NCBI RefSeq assembly: GCF_965208555.1
Contig: NZ_OZ242342.1
Coordinates: forward strand, 1,984,001-2,048,000
From: Poriferisodalis sp965208555
GTDB taxonomy: Bacteria; Actinomycetota; Acidimicrobiia; Acidimicrobiales; Poriferisodalaceae
Reading direction: 5' to 3'
DNA length: 64,000 nucleotides
Under the pieces are notes generated by a model, which searched no databases, was not told the DNA's origin, and worked only from the letters and a program-made list of their open reading frames with translations. Positions within the stretch are counted from its first letter, which is position 1. Each line of letters opens with the position of its first letter. Below, one piece after another: positions 35,961 to 47,184 of this stretch. The translations under genes and the position numbers were made by a program.

Positions 35961-36884
35961 TCAGGAACGATCCGTGAGAGCTCGCCCGCGATGAGCGACG
36001 AACCATGTCACGGCGACTACCGCGGCCAGCAGCAGTTCGGCCTGGGAGGCGAGGCGTACCGCTGTCTCGATGTCGCTGGCGGCCGGCCGCGGTCCGACGC
36101 CGAGACGTGGCCGATTCTCCTGCCGAGGGCCGTAGCGCAGCGGTCCCCCGAGTTCCCGCCCGAGCGCAGCCGCCACCGCAGCCTCGGCAACGCCAGCGTT
36201 GGGGGAGGGGTGTGCGACTGCGTCGCGCCGGATCGCAGTCCAAATGGCGCGCGCCTGCCGCGGGCGCAGCGCAGCCACCAGGGCGGCAAAGAGCCGGGCC
36301 GGCATGTAGTTGGCGACATCGTCCAGTCGGGCTGCCGTCCAGCCAAAGTTGCGATAGCGCTCGTCGCGGCGACCCACCATCGCATCCATCGTGTTGACCG
36401 CCCGGTAGGCCGTTGCACCCGGAGCTCCGGCCACGATCGCCCAGAAGACCGGTGCAAACACGGCGTCCACGCTGTTCTCGGCAACGGATTCGATGACAGC
36501 GGCTGCCACGCCCGACTCGTCGAGTTCGCTGGGATCACGGCCCACAAGGCGCGGGAGCTCGGCGCGAGCTGCGTCTAGGTCTCCCGCCTCCAACCGGCCG
36601 GCAATCCCCATCGCCACCGACCGCAATTCCCGTCCGGCTGCAGTCAGCGCGACCGCCGAGGCGGTCGAGCGCTGGAGAATCCCGGCGGTTGCGCCGATGG
36701 CCACACCGGTCACGGTGTAGGCAACCCCAGGCAGTCGCCGGTCTGCCCAGATCAGCTGCTCCAGGCGCGTCATCAGCTTCCCGAATGCCGCTACCGGATG
36801 CACTCGCTCCGGCGGCTCTGCCGCGATGCGGTCCACAAGTAGCCCCAACACCGCCGCACCGCTGCGTTGACCGGTGGATCTCAT
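35961..36884 (-). CDS. cbiB: Adenosylcobinamide-phosphate synthase (CbiB/CobD)
   Basis: CbiB is a membrane protein that attaches the aminopropanol arm in cobamide synthesis and is also needed to re-use the cobyric acid made by CbiZ. The 307-aa protein keeps VHPVAAFGKLM, ESVAENSVDAVFAPVFWAIVAGAPGATAYRAVNTMDAMVG and FGWTAARLDDVANYMPARL. The ATG at 36884 (minus strand) begins right at the family N-terminus. The frame runs on upstream as a longer 538-codon reading only because of a frameshift in cbiZ. It forms a salvage pair with cbiZ about 60 nt upstream. Confidence 0.9.
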   Translation of the reverse strand: MRSTGQRSGAAVLGLLVDRIAAEPPERVHPVAAFGKLMTRLEQLIWADRRLPGVAYTVTGVAIGATAGILQRSTASAVALTAAGRELRSVAMGIAGRLEAGDLDAARAELPRLVGRDPSELDESGVAAAVIESVAENSVDAVFAPVFWAIVAGAPGATAYRAVNTMDAMVGRRDERYRNFGWTAARLDDVANYMPARLFAALVAALRPRQARAIWTAIRRDAVAHPSPNAGVAEAAVAAALGRELGGPLRYGPRQENRPRLGVGPRPAASDIETAVRLASQAELLLAAVVAVTWFVAHRGRALTDRS

Positions 36885-36945
36885 GACGCACCAGCTCCAC
36901 TGGGGGGATCTGCGGCGCTCATCGAGGTCGGCGGGCCTGCTGTGC

Positions 36946-37577
36946 TCACGCGAGTCCTGCGGGCAGTCCGGCCTGCACTGCGCTGTGCACCGCGAGCGCA
37001 AGGCGCTGTCCCCACTCCGAGCGAGGTCCACCGAAGCGCTGCCGGCGCGCTGCCGCAGGCCATGCCGCCACCACTGCGTCCGTGGCGGTGCGGTGCCGGC
37101 GACCCCGCACTCAGCCAGCGCCTGTGTCTTGGCTTCGGTGATCGTCATGGCGGCATTGACTGCAGCGCCCGGCTCGAAACCGACGGGCAGTTGCGCCACG
37201 ATGTTGATCGTTCCTGGCCCGCAGGCGTCCACCGAGCCGCCGACATCGGCAGCCCATGTCGGCTTCGACACACCCACGGTGGCGTGCACGACCACGCCGT
37301 CGCACTCGGCCGTCGAGTAGTGCTCCACATCCACCGCCGTGAACAGTGCGGTTCCGGGACCGCGCAGACCGAGCTCGGCTGCGAGCTCTGCAGCGTGTGC
37401 GTCCAGATCTGTCCGGGTGTAGCCGCTGCCCACCCCGATGTTCACGACCCAGTCGATCTGGCCGATGCCGCCGCCCACTGCGGCCGACGAGATCACCTCA
37501 GTGGGTTGATCGAATCGCCAGACCAGGGCGCTGTGCGGGGCCGCCACCAGGGTTGGCTCCACAGCAGCAGGGCTCAT
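36946..37577 (-). pseudogene. cbiZ: Adenosylcobinamide amidohydrolase CbiZ, one-base frameshift
   Basis: CbiZ cleaves adenosylcobinamide or pseudo-cobalamin to cobyric acid for salvage. The first part is clear: ALFTAVDVEHYSTAECDGVVVHATVGVSKPTWAA and GTINIVAQLPVGF followed by ITEAKTQALAECGVAGT. At about 37090 one base appears to be missing. In the shifted frame the expected continuation TATDAVVAAWPAA...FGGPRSEWGQRLALAVHSAVQAGLPAGLA is complete, ending in a TGA at 36948-36946. As written, the first frame instead runs into cbiB, which mimics a fusion. A TAGCGT -10 element lies 7 nt upstream of the ATG. It may be a real mutation or a sequencing error. Confidence 0.85.
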
Positions 37578-37584
37578 CGGCCGG

Positions 37585-37590
37585 ACGCTA
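37585..37590 (-). promoter_or_regulatory. Candidate -10 element for cbiZ-cbiB
   Basis: TAGCGT on the minus strand ends 7 nt before the cbiZ ATG, the same hexamer as before nuoA. I see no cobalamin riboswitch (no B12-box or GCCACTG-type core) upstream. Confidence 0.4.
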
Positions 37591-37763
37591 CCGATGTCCG
37601 AGGCCAGAGCTGGAGCGTCCGACCGCCGGTGTCAGGTTGAGGATGGGACTGTGCTCGCCACGGGCACATGTGAATGCATCCATTTTGTGTCTCGTAGATG
37701 TGTATTTGAGCATTTGCTCGGAGCGAATCATCTGGCACACTCTCACTTCAGTTCTTTCGTGTG

Positions 37764-37795
37764 TGAGGCCATCTGCGTGGCGGCAGATGGCCTCA
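37764..37795 (+). promoter_or_regulatory. 13-bp perfect inverted repeat upstream of the surface-protein gene
   Basis: TGAGGCCATCTGC (37764-37776) and GCAGATGGCCTCA (37783-37795) are perfect complements around a 6-nt loop. It lies between the cbiZ start and the poly-C tract and would fold into a stable hairpin in the 5' leader of the downstream gene. There is no U-run. It could be an operator for a dimeric regulator or a leader hairpin. Confidence 0.6.
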
Positions 37796-37833
37796 GTGGT
37801 GTCAGCACAGCGAGGTGCCCGGCATGCCTGTGA

Positions 37834-37847
37834 CCCCCCCCCCCCCC
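37834..37847 (+). repeat. C14 homopolymer, candidate phase-variation tract
   Basis: Fourteen consecutive C residues lie 10 nt after an ATG (37824) that has GAGGTG 6 nt upstream. From that ATG the present length gives a 15-residue peptide that stops at 37869-37871. With 12 or 15 C the same start would read into the signal peptide of the large secreted protein. Two alternative downstream starts (37862, 37880) do not cross the tract. Confidence 0.85.
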
Positions 37848-37879
37848 GACTCCGCCCGTCGATGCCGGTGAGCCGATTC

Positions 37880-40800
37880 ATGCCAACGCGGAGGATTGGT
37901 GTGGCGCTAGCTGCTGCGCTGGTGGCGATGGCGCTGCTGCCGCTGGTAGCGGCCGAGCCCGCACAGGCCACCACGACGACGCTGGTCTCCAACACGCAGT
38001 CGACGCTGTCCGGGTCAGGCTCCCGCTCAATCGTTGCGCAAAGCTTCACGACGAGCGCGCAGGGCGCCACGCTTTCCGAGATCGAAATCGTCACCATTGC
38101 AGGCACCGGTGGTACCTCACTGAGTCTGAGGGAGAACAAGACCAGCAGTTGTACGGGCGCGCTCACCAGCTGCCCAGGGGCTCTGGTGGCCACACTCAGA
38201 AATCCGTCCAACACGACCGGCACCACCGTTGCGTTCACCGCTCCAGAGGGCGTCACGCTTGCTGCAAACACGACGTATTGGGTGACCATGAACGAGGGAG
38301 TCTCGGGCCTACGCAGAACTCACCGGCTGGTGCTTGGCAACAGCCAGACCGGTCTCTCCGGCTGGACCATCGGCAACAACAGCCTGACCAAGAGCAGCGA
38401 TGCGGCGAGTTGGGGCACCAGAACACAGAAACTCGGGATGAGGCTCAAGGGCACGCCGGTCGTGCCGGAGTTGGTCTCGGCGGAGGCAGACGGCACCAAG
38501 CTGGCGATGAAGTTCAGCGAGAGCCTCAACACAGGATCGGTGCCGGCCACGACCGCTTTCGCGGTGACGGTGGACGGCAGCGCTCGCAGTGTGGCGTCCG
38601 GCGGTGTGGCGATTACAGGCAAGAAGGTGACGTTGACGCTGGCGTCTGCGGTCACGGTGGGCCAAGCCGTCACGGTGAGCTACACAAAGCCGACGGGTGC
38701 TTCGGCCATGCCGCTGGAGAACACGGCCAATGTCGAGGTGGAGACGTTCGGCGCTCAGCCGGTGCTCAATGTCACAGCACCGGTGATCACGGGCATGGAG
38801 ATCGTTTCCAAGCCGCGCACTTCTGACAGCGGCACCTTTGTCTACGCGCGTGGTCAGCCGATCGTGGTGGCGGTGACCTGGAACGGTCCGGTGACCTGGG
38901 ACCTGAGCGCCGACAACGCGGGGATGAGGGTGCGTTTGCAGGTGGGGAGTGGCAACAAGAATGCAGAGCTCGTGACCGACGGGGCGACGAGCGGCACCGC
39001 CGAGACGCTGTGGTTCAGCTACACCCCGGTCACCGCAGACACCGACACCGATGGTGTGGCGGTGGTGCCGAACACCACGGGCAACAACAAGGACAAGGTG
39101 GTGTTCTTGCGCAACGGGGCGACGCTGAAGGGCAGCGCAGGTACCGATGCAGCCGATTCCAACGCGGGGACGCTCCACGCTGCGGGGCTGAGCGCGCAGG
39201 CGGGCCATACGGTGAAAGGCTCCATTGCGGCGGCCGGCAACTCCGCACCGGTCTATGACCCCGACGATGATCCCAATACCGAAGACGACACGGATCTGGG
39301 AGACAAGAACGCGCCCACGGGCACGCTTGTCCACACCTTCGGCGTCTTGGGCGACATCAGCGACGCCAACAAGGACAACCTGCGCTATTCGATCACGGCG
39401 GCCCGTCCAGACGCGCTGGAAACGCATCTGCTCAACGAACAGGGTTGGTTCCAAGTGGTTCATAGGGGGTGCGTGCTCGAAGACCTCGAGCCTGCACTCG
39501 AGCGCAACGAGGACGACGTCTTCGAGAACGACATCACCCTCACCGCGGCCGACCCCGACGGCGCGAAAGTGACGCTGAGGGCGACCCTGCTCACCAACTG
39601 GAACTGCAGGGAGTTGGTCAGCGCGTCGGTGAACGGCGCGGCGTTGACACTGACCTTCGACGGCACGGTGCACGACGACCTGATCGCCAGCGGCGCGGAG
39701 GAACAGTTCGAGGTCGCCGTGGACGGCACGACGGCAGCGCTGGCGCAGACAAGCCCCGTGTCGCGCAGCGATTCCTCTCTCGTGCTCACCTTGGCCCAAG
39801 CAGTCACCCGTAACCAGGAGGTCACCGTGAGCTTCGCGCCAGTCGTGGCCGAAGCTCGGCCCTTCACCGACCAGCCGGTGGTCAACGCGCTCAACACCGT
39901 CCCGACGGCCGCCGCCATGAACGCGAACACCATGACCGTCACCTTCAACCGGAACGTGTCGATCGAGACCGGCGGCGACGCGGCCGATCTGGCCCGGGCG
40001 TTCTCGGCCAGCGGCGTGCACTGGCATGCCGACACCGACGGCGACGGCATCGCCGACGGCGGGGTCCCACTGCGGCGGGTGGCGCCCGAATCGGCCTCGG
40101 TCAGCGGAAACACGGTGACGCTGACGTTCGGCTCAGACATCTCGCCCGGCCGGCACGCCACCGTCGACTACTACTCGGGCATCGCCCAGACGCTCGAGGC
40201 CGGCCTGCTCGACGCCGACAGCCTCCGGGTGCCGAGCGTGTACGAACAGGTGGTGACGGCCACGCTCGCGGCGACGGTCCCGCCGCGGCTGGTGTCGGGG
40301 CAGGTCGCGGGCACCGAGCTGACGCTGACCTTCGACGCCGACCTCGACAGCGCCTCCGCGCCAGCGGGGAGCCGCTTCAGCGTGCAGACCGCGTCGGGGC
40401 CCATCTCGGGCACCGGCACAGCGACGGTCAGCGGCAAGACGGTCACGGTCACGCTGGCCTCCGCCGTGGCCGAACGCCAGCGCGCCGCCGTGTGGTACTG
40501 GCAGGGCACCGACGCGAACCCGCTGCGGGGGGACACCGTCTCTCATCCGCTGGGCGGCGATTCGCCGGGGCCAGAGGTGGACGACATCTGGGACACGGTG
40601 ATAACGACACTCGACCGCACCCGCCCCACGATCGTCACAAGCGCCCTCGCCGGGACTGCTTTCGTTATCTACCTCAGCGAGAAGCTGGACACCAGCTTGA
40701 CGCTGGCGGCGAGCGATTTCACAGTGTTCAACGGAACCAGCAATAGCTCTATGTCACTGACCGGCGTCAAGATGAGCGACGAAGCGGTGATACTCACGCT

Positions 40801-43126
40801 GGCGTCCGCGCCCGGAGACAGTGATCCCGTGGCCTTTGGCTACGGTCCGACGCAGAATTCGGTGCGGGTTGCGGACCTCGCGGGCAATACCCTCCTGTCG
40901 CGGACGCTCAGTGCCAATGGTGTCACCAACGCCGGGGCAACCGATCCGGGCCCGCCGTCGCTGGTGTCGTCGCCGCCGGTGGTCGATCCGCTCGTGCTGA
41001 CGCTCACGTTCGACACGTGGCTCGACCCGGCACACGTGCCAGCCGCGGACACGTTCACGCTCGGCGGTACCGACCCCACGACCGGCGTCGACTACGGGGA
41101 CAGTCATCGCATCACCGATATCGCGGTGCGCGGCAAGAAGCTCGAGCTCACCGTCAGCCCCGGTTTCCTGGCCTGTGACGACGGCCTCACTGTGAGCTAC
41201 GACCCAGCGGCTGAGAACGCCCTGCGCAACCTGTGGGGCACAGACGCGAACGCGTTCTCAGACCAGGCCGTGACGATCCAGTCGTCAGCGAAGTGCGCGG
41301 GCGTAGGCGTCACCCCGCGTGTCGAACCAGGCCCCAGCGGGAACAGCGGCCCGGGCGGGAACAGCGGCGCCGACGCGCTGAGCCTGGGCTTCAAGCGGTC
41401 GATGCGCCGGTCGCCGGTGCCGAGTCCCGACGGGTTCAGCGTGAGGTCACAGACACCCGGCGGCGCGGCGGCGCCGCCGGTAGAGGTGAAGAGCGTCAAG
41501 TTCTCGGACGACGGCACTCAGTTGCAGATGGCACTGAGCCGTCGCCTCAACCCCGGAGAGCAGGTGACGGCGAGCTACCGGCATCCGCGCGCTGCACCGG
41601 GCCTCGTGGACAGCGACGGCAACCAGATCGCAGCCTTCTCAGTCTCGACGGTGGTACCCGCCCCGGCGCCGACCGTGACCGGTGTGGAGGTCGTCTCCGA
41701 CGCCGGCGCCGACGACACCTACGCCATGGGCGAGACGATCTCGGTGCGGGTCACGTTCAGCGACGCGGTGGACGTCACCGGCACACCGACCTTGGGCATC
41801 GACATGGATCCCGCGCACTGGGGCCGCAAGGACGCGGTGTATGCGGGCGGCAGCGGCACTGCGGAGCTGACCTTCACCCACGAGGTGATACGGCCCAACT
41901 ACTCGTCACAGGGCATCGCTGTGCTCGCCGACACGCTCGCCCACGCCGGTGGCGCGATCCGGTCGGCATCGTCGCAGACTGACGCGGCGCTGACGCACAC
42001 CGGGCTGGGCCACGACCCTGCCCACAAGGTCGACTGGCGCCAGTCGCCTCCTGACGTCGACGGCAATCGGCCGCCGGTCTTCACCGGCACGTCGGACACC
42101 CACAACAATGCGCTGCCCGGCACCTTTGTGAGCCTCGCAGTGTCCAAGGACGATTTCAGCGACCCCGACCGCGACGCATTGACGTTCACGCTCAGCGCCA
42201 GCCGCGACGACGTGTACGGGCCGCAGGGTTATGGCTACCTCGAGGGCTACGGGCGGATCTGGTTCCGGGCCAAGACGGCCTGCGCGCTCGCCGAACTCGA
42301 CCCGCCGACCGGCGGCGCCTACGACACGGTGATCACCCTGACGGCCACCGATCCCGAGGGGGCCACCGCCTCGGCGACGGCCACGTTCCGCACTGATCCC
42401 GCCACGTACGCGTGCCCCACGCTGTCCGCCGCCGCAGTGGACGGCGACACGCTCACCATCACGCTTGCCGCCGACGGGAAGCTGCCGCCGAGCTACGACC
42501 CGCCCACCGCTGACCAGTTCGAAGTGAAGGTTGACGACACTGAGGTGAGCTTGGCCGACACCGACGCGGTCTCGGCCGCCGGCACCACGATCGTGCTGAC
42601 CTTGGCGTCGCCGGTGACCGCGGGCCAGGCCGTCACCGTCAGCTACATCCACGGCGACGACCCCATGGCTGCTGCCTTCACTGACCAATCGGTCACCAAC
42701 AACACCCCTGTGCCCGAAGTACCCGAGGTTCCCGAGAAGCTCGAGGAGCTGGAAGAGCCGGAGGTCGACCCGCCGGCCGGCGGACCCACCGCGCCGATCA
42801 GCGCCGCGGTGAGCGGCAATGAGCTCACGCTCACCTTCAACCGCGACCTTGGTGCGATCAACGCCGCACAGGCCAGGGCGCTGCGCTGGGCGTTCCTCGT
42901 CGACGGGGCCTATGACGGCCATGGCACCGCGGTCAACAGCCAGTCGCCCAGCGGGGTGTCCGTTGACGGCAACGCTGTCACGCTCACCCTCGGCACCGCC
43001 ATCGCGTCCGGCAACGACGCCACCGTCCGCTACTACTCCAACGCCGCCGCCAACGCCCTCCGCGGCACCGATGGCAACCCAGTAGTGGACTTCACCGCCA
43101 CCCTCACCACCACGCAGCGCGACTGA
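37880..43126 (+). CDS. Large secreted multi-domain repeat protein (SwmB-type and cadherin-like domains)
   Basis: From ATG 37880 the protein is 1748 aa with a typical signal peptide (RRIGVALAAALVAMALLPLVAAEPAQA). That start has GGTGAG 7 nt upstream; ATG 37862 is in frame, and ATG 37824 would be in frame only if the C14 tract changed length. The first roughly 150 mature residues resemble an extracellular 'anchor' module. Many SwmB-type beta-sandwich repeats follow (pattern LVSA...LTLTFDxxLD...VTVSYT), interrupted by cadherin-like segments at about nt 39240-39600 and 42060-42420. A Pro/Glu linker (PEVPEVPEKLEELEEPEVDPP) precedes the last repeat. No LPXTG, CWB2 or membrane anchor is seen. It probably acts as an adhesin or matrix protein. 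Confidence 0.85.
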   Translation: MPTRRIGVALAAALVAMALLPLVAAEPAQATTTTLVSNTQSTLSGSGSRSIVAQSFTTSAQGATLSEIEIVTIAGTGGTSLSLRENKTSSCTGALTSCPGALVATLRNPSNTTGTTVAFTAPEGVTLAANTTYWVTMNEGVSGLRRTHRLVLGNSQTGLSGWTIGNNSLTKSSDAASWGTRTQKLGMRLKGTPVVPELVSAEADGTKLAMKFSESLNTGSVPATTAFAVTVDGSARSVASGGVAITGKKVTLTLASAVTVGQAVTVSYTKPTGASAMPLENTANVEVETFGAQPVLNVTAPVITGMEIVSKPRTSDSGTFVYARGQPIVVAVTWNGPVTWDLSADNAGMRVRLQVGSGNKNAELVTDGATSGTAETLWFSYTPVTADTDTDGVAVVPNTTGNNKDKVVFLRNGATLKGSAGTDAADSNAGTLHAAGLSAQAGHTVKGSIAAAGNSAPVYDPDDDPNTEDDTDLGDKNAPTGTLVHTFGVLGDISDANKDNLRYSITAARPDALETHLLNEQGWFQVVHRGCVLEDLEPALERNEDDVFENDITLTAADPDGAKVTLRATLLTNWNCRELVSASVNGAALTLTFDGTVHDDLIASGAEEQFEVAVDGTTAALAQTSPVSRSDSSLVLTLAQAVTRNQEVTVSFAPVVAEARPFTDQPVVNALNTVPTAAAMNANTMTVTFNRNVSIETGGDAADLARAFSASGVHWHADTDGDGIADGGVPLRRVAPESASVSGNTVTLTFGSDISPGRHATVDYYSGIAQTLEAGLLDADSLRVPSVYEQVVTATLAATVPPRLVSGQVAGTELTLTFDADLDSASAPAGSRFSVQTASGPISGTGTATVSGKTVTVTLASAVAERQRAAVWYWQGTDANPLRGDTVSHPLGGDSPGPEVDDIWDTVITTLDRTRPTIVTSALAGTAFVIYLSEKLDTSLTLAASDFTVFNGTSNSSMSLTGVKMSDEAVILTLASAPGDSDPVAFGYGPTQNSVRVADLAGNTLLSRTLSANGVTNAGATDPGPPSLVSSPPVVDPLVLTLTFDTWLDPAHVPAADTFTLGGTDPTTGVDYGDSHRITDIAVRGKKLELTVSPGFLACDDGLTVSYDPAAENALRNLWGTDANAFSDQAVTIQSSAKCAGVGVTPRVEPGPSGNSGPGGNSGADALSLGFKRSMRRSPVPSPDGFSVRSQTPGGAAAPPVEVKSVKFSDDGTQLQMALSRRLNPGEQVTASYRHPRAAPGLVDSDGNQIAAFSVSTVVPAPAPTVTGVEVVSDAGADDTYAMGETISVRVTFSDAVDVTGTPTLGIDMDPAHWGRKDAVYAGGSGTAELTFTHEVIRPNYSSQGIAVLADTLAHAGGAIRSASSQTDAALTHTGLGHDPAHKVDWRQSPPDVDGNRPPVFTGTSDTHNNALPGTFVSLAVSKDDFSDPDRDALTFTLSASRDDVYGPQGYGYLEGYGRIWFRAKTACALAELDPPTGGAYDTVITLTATDPEGATASATATFRTDPATYACPTLSAAAVDGDTLTITLAADGKLPPSYDPPTADQFEVKVDDTEVSLADTDAVSAAGTTIVLTLASPVTAGQAVTVSYIHGDDPMAAAFTDQSVTNNTPVPEVPEVPEKLEELEEPEVDPPAGGPTAPISAAVSGNELTLTFNRDLGAINAAQARALRWAFLVDGAYDGHGTAVNSQSPSGVSVDGNAVTLTLGTAIASGNDATVRYYSNAAANALRGTDGNPVVDFTATLTTTQRD

Positions 43127-43132
43127 GCTTGA

Positions 43133-43148
43133 GCTGCGGCGGCGCAGC
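43133..43148 (+). terminator. Small GC hairpin after the surface-protein gene
   Basis: GCTGCG and CGCAGC pair around a 4-nt loop a few bases after the stop. No U-run follows, so termination activity is uncertain. The rest of the gap to 43334 shows nothing recognisable apart from the leader of the next gene. Confidence 0.3.
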
Positions 43149-43334
43149 CCCAGAAACCGTTGACGGTCCATGTGGGCACAGCGGTTCGTGCAGCTCTGAG
43201 CACGCGTCGTCCGGTCGTGCCGACGTGCTCAGTGAGCAGCCTGCCAGCAGCCAACTACTCTGCGAATCTGGCTGAGCAGAGGGACGTCGCCGACCCCACT
43301 TGGCCCGCAACAGCACGACCAGACAGGGATACCG

Positions 43335-45338
<2,004 letters not shown>

Positions 45339-45381
45339 GCCGACGGCGGCCGGCGGGTTCAGGCGCAGGCGAGCCTTTTCG

Positions 45382-45885
45382 ATGGCGGCATCGGGCGGCG
45401 ATTGGCCAGCGTACTGGTGGTGGCGGGACGGGCCGGTGCCGCCGGGCGACTGCGTCATCGTCGACATCGACGGCGTGCTCGCCGACGCCGCCCATCGCCA
45501 GCATCACCTCGACGGTCCGTGGCGCGACTGGGACTCGTTCTTCGCCGACGTGGGCGACGACGACGTGCTCGACGAGGTCTTCGAGCTGCTGGTGCTGCTC
45601 AACCCCGAGCTGGTCGTCGTGGCGCTCACCTCCCGGCCCACCTGGGTGTCGGGCCCAACTCTTGACTGGCTGATCAAGCACCAGGTCCGCTGGGACCTGC
45701 TCATCATGCGGCCCATGGGCGACTTCCGCCCCTCGCCGATGTTCAAGGGCGAGCAGACCGAAGCGCTCCTTGAGTGCGGCTACACGCCTCGTCTCGCCAT
45801 CGACGACGACATGCGCAACGTCCGCATGTACCGCGACCTCGACCTGCCGACGCTCTACATCGACAGCGGCTACCACCCCCACTGA
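45382..45885 (+). CDS. HAD-like phosphatase domain protein
   Basis: This is a 167-aa protein of the HAD superfamily. Motif I is VIVDIDGVLADAAHRQHHL, with the two catalytic Asp residues in DIDG; motif II-like is ALTSRPTW, and a later acidic motif is LAIDDDMRNVRMYRDL. The layout resembles the phosphatase domain of bacterial and phage polynucleotide kinase/phosphatases, but no kinase domain is present. The ATG at 45382 is taken since an upstream start at 45148 would sit inside acs. Its substrate is unknown. Confidence 0.75.
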   Translation: MAASGGDWPAYWWWRDGPVPPGDCVIVDIDGVLADAAHRQHHLDGPWRDWDSFFADVGDDDVLDEVFELLVLLNPELVVVALTSRPTWVSGPTLDWLIKHQVRWDLLIMRPMGDFRPSPMFKGEQTEALLECGYTPRLAIDDDMRNVRMYRDLDLPTLYIDSGYHPH

Positions 45886-45923
45886 GGCTGTCCCAGCAGC
45901 GCTGGACCTGACAGCATGAACCG

Positions 45924-47033
45924 GTGACTCGTACAGCGTTGGTGATTGGCGGCACAGGGCCGACGGGGCCTGGCGTGGTGAATGGGCTGTTCGAGCGCGG
46001 GTACGACATCACGGTCCTACATACCGGGCGCCACGAGGTCGACACCCTCCCGCCTGAGTCCGAAGTCCCGCACCTCCACACCAACCCGTTCCGCATCGAC
46101 GAAGTTGCCGAGACTCTCGGAGATGCGACCTTCGATGTCGTGTACGCCATGTACGGGCGATTGCGCGACTTGGCGCCGTACTTCGTGGGGCGCTGCGGCC
46201 AGTTCATCGCCGTCGGCGGCATCCCCGTCTACCGGGGTTACGCCCGGCCGGCCGAGAACTGGCCACGCGGGCTGCTCACCCCGCTGCGGGAGTCTGCCGA
46301 ACGTGCCGTCGACGACGCCAACGACAAGGTGGCCAAAATCGTCGCCACCGAGGACGTGCTGTTCGAGCACCATCCCGATGCCACCATCTTCCGCTACCCG
46401 CTCATCTACGGACCCGGCCAGATCAACCCGCGCGAGTGGCTGATCGTGCGCCGCATCATCGACGGCCGCCGCCGGATCATCGTGGCCGACGGCGGGCTCA
46501 CGCTGCGCGCCGCCGCGTACGGCCCCAACGCCGGCCACGCCCTCACGCTGGCCGCCGACCATCCCACTGCAGCCGCCGGCAAGGCCTACAACATCAGCGA
46601 CGAGCACACCCTCACGGCTCGCCAGACCATCCAGGTGATCGCCGCGGCTCTCGATGTCGAGCTCGACATCGTGAACCTGCCCGGCGAGCTCGCGACGCCG
46701 GCCCGCCCCTTCCTGGGCGAAGAGGAATCGCTGCACCGAGCCATGTCGCCCGACCTGATGATCGCCGAGCTGGGCTACCGCGACAAGGTCGGCGTGGTGG
46801 AGGCGGTTGGTCTCACGGCCCAATGGCTGGTCGACAACCCGGTCCGGCGCGGCAGCACCAAGGAACGGCGCATGCAGGATCCGTTCGACTACGAAGCCGA
46901 GGACGCCATCATCGACGCCTACCGCTCGTCCATCGGCAAAGCCGCCGAGCTGGCTGCGACCTTCGATCCCGACTTCCGCGGCCGCTACAGCCCGGGCTCA
47001 GACGACTGGCGCCTCGTCGACGCCAAGAACTGA
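45924..47033 (+). CDS. NAD-dependent epimerase/dehydratase (extended SDR)
   Basis: This is a 369-aa cytoplasmic protein with an N-terminal Rossmann fold (LVIGGTGPTGPGV) and an NAD-dependent epimerase-like body: FRYPLIYGPGQINPREWLIVRRII, and later KAYNISDEHTLTARQTIQVIA. The classical YxxxK motif is not obvious, so catalysis may differ or be lost. The GTG start has CAGCAT ending 6 nt upstream and no ribosome-binding site, which suggests a leaderless start. The C-terminal 60 residues are outside the fold. Substrate unknown; it resembles the atypical SDR/isoflavone-reductase-like group. Confidence 0.75.
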   Translation: MTRTALVIGGTGPTGPGVVNGLFERGYDITVLHTGRHEVDTLPPESEVPHLHTNPFRIDEVAETLGDATFDVVYAMYGRLRDLAPYFVGRCGQFIAVGGIPVYRGYARPAENWPRGLLTPLRESAERAVDDANDKVAKIVATEDVLFEHHPDATIFRYPLIYGPGQINPREWLIVRRIIDGRRRIIVADGGLTLRAAAYGPNAGHALTLAADHPTAAAGKAYNISDEHTLTARQTIQVIAAALDVELDIVNLPGELATPARPFLGEEESLHRAMSPDLMIAELGYRDKVGVVEAVGLTAQWLVDNPVRRGSTKERRMQDPFDYEAEDAIIDAYRSSIGKAAELAATFDPDFRGRYSPGSDDWRLVDAKN

Positions 47034-47184
47034 ACACCGAGCGAGCAGACTCAGGCACAGCCGCACGAGCACCGTCCCGCCGTCGCGACGAATCCCGCGC
47101 CTGAGCGGCGGACTGCCGTCATTAGCCTGAGCCGCAACCGCACAGCGTCAGCAACACGGCGGCCGAAATGAGGTGCAGCACGAC

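Noticed and set aside
35961..37577. Single 538-codon CbiZ-CbiB fusion protein
   Set aside because: The middle segment has no family similarity, while the shifted frame restores the normal CbiZ C-terminus and stop. It is two genes with a frameshift, not a fusion.
37578..37763. Cobalamin riboswitch upstream of cbiZ
   Set aside because: No B12-box or GCCACTG-type core was found on the minus strand, and the -10 element sits 7 nt from the start codon, leaving no room for a leader.
37346..37861. An upstream extension of the first surface protein (1926 codons from 37346)
   Set aside because: The extra segment overlaps the divergent cbiZ gene, lacks a ribosome-binding site and does not precede a signal peptide. 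The signal peptide starts at 37862 or 37880.
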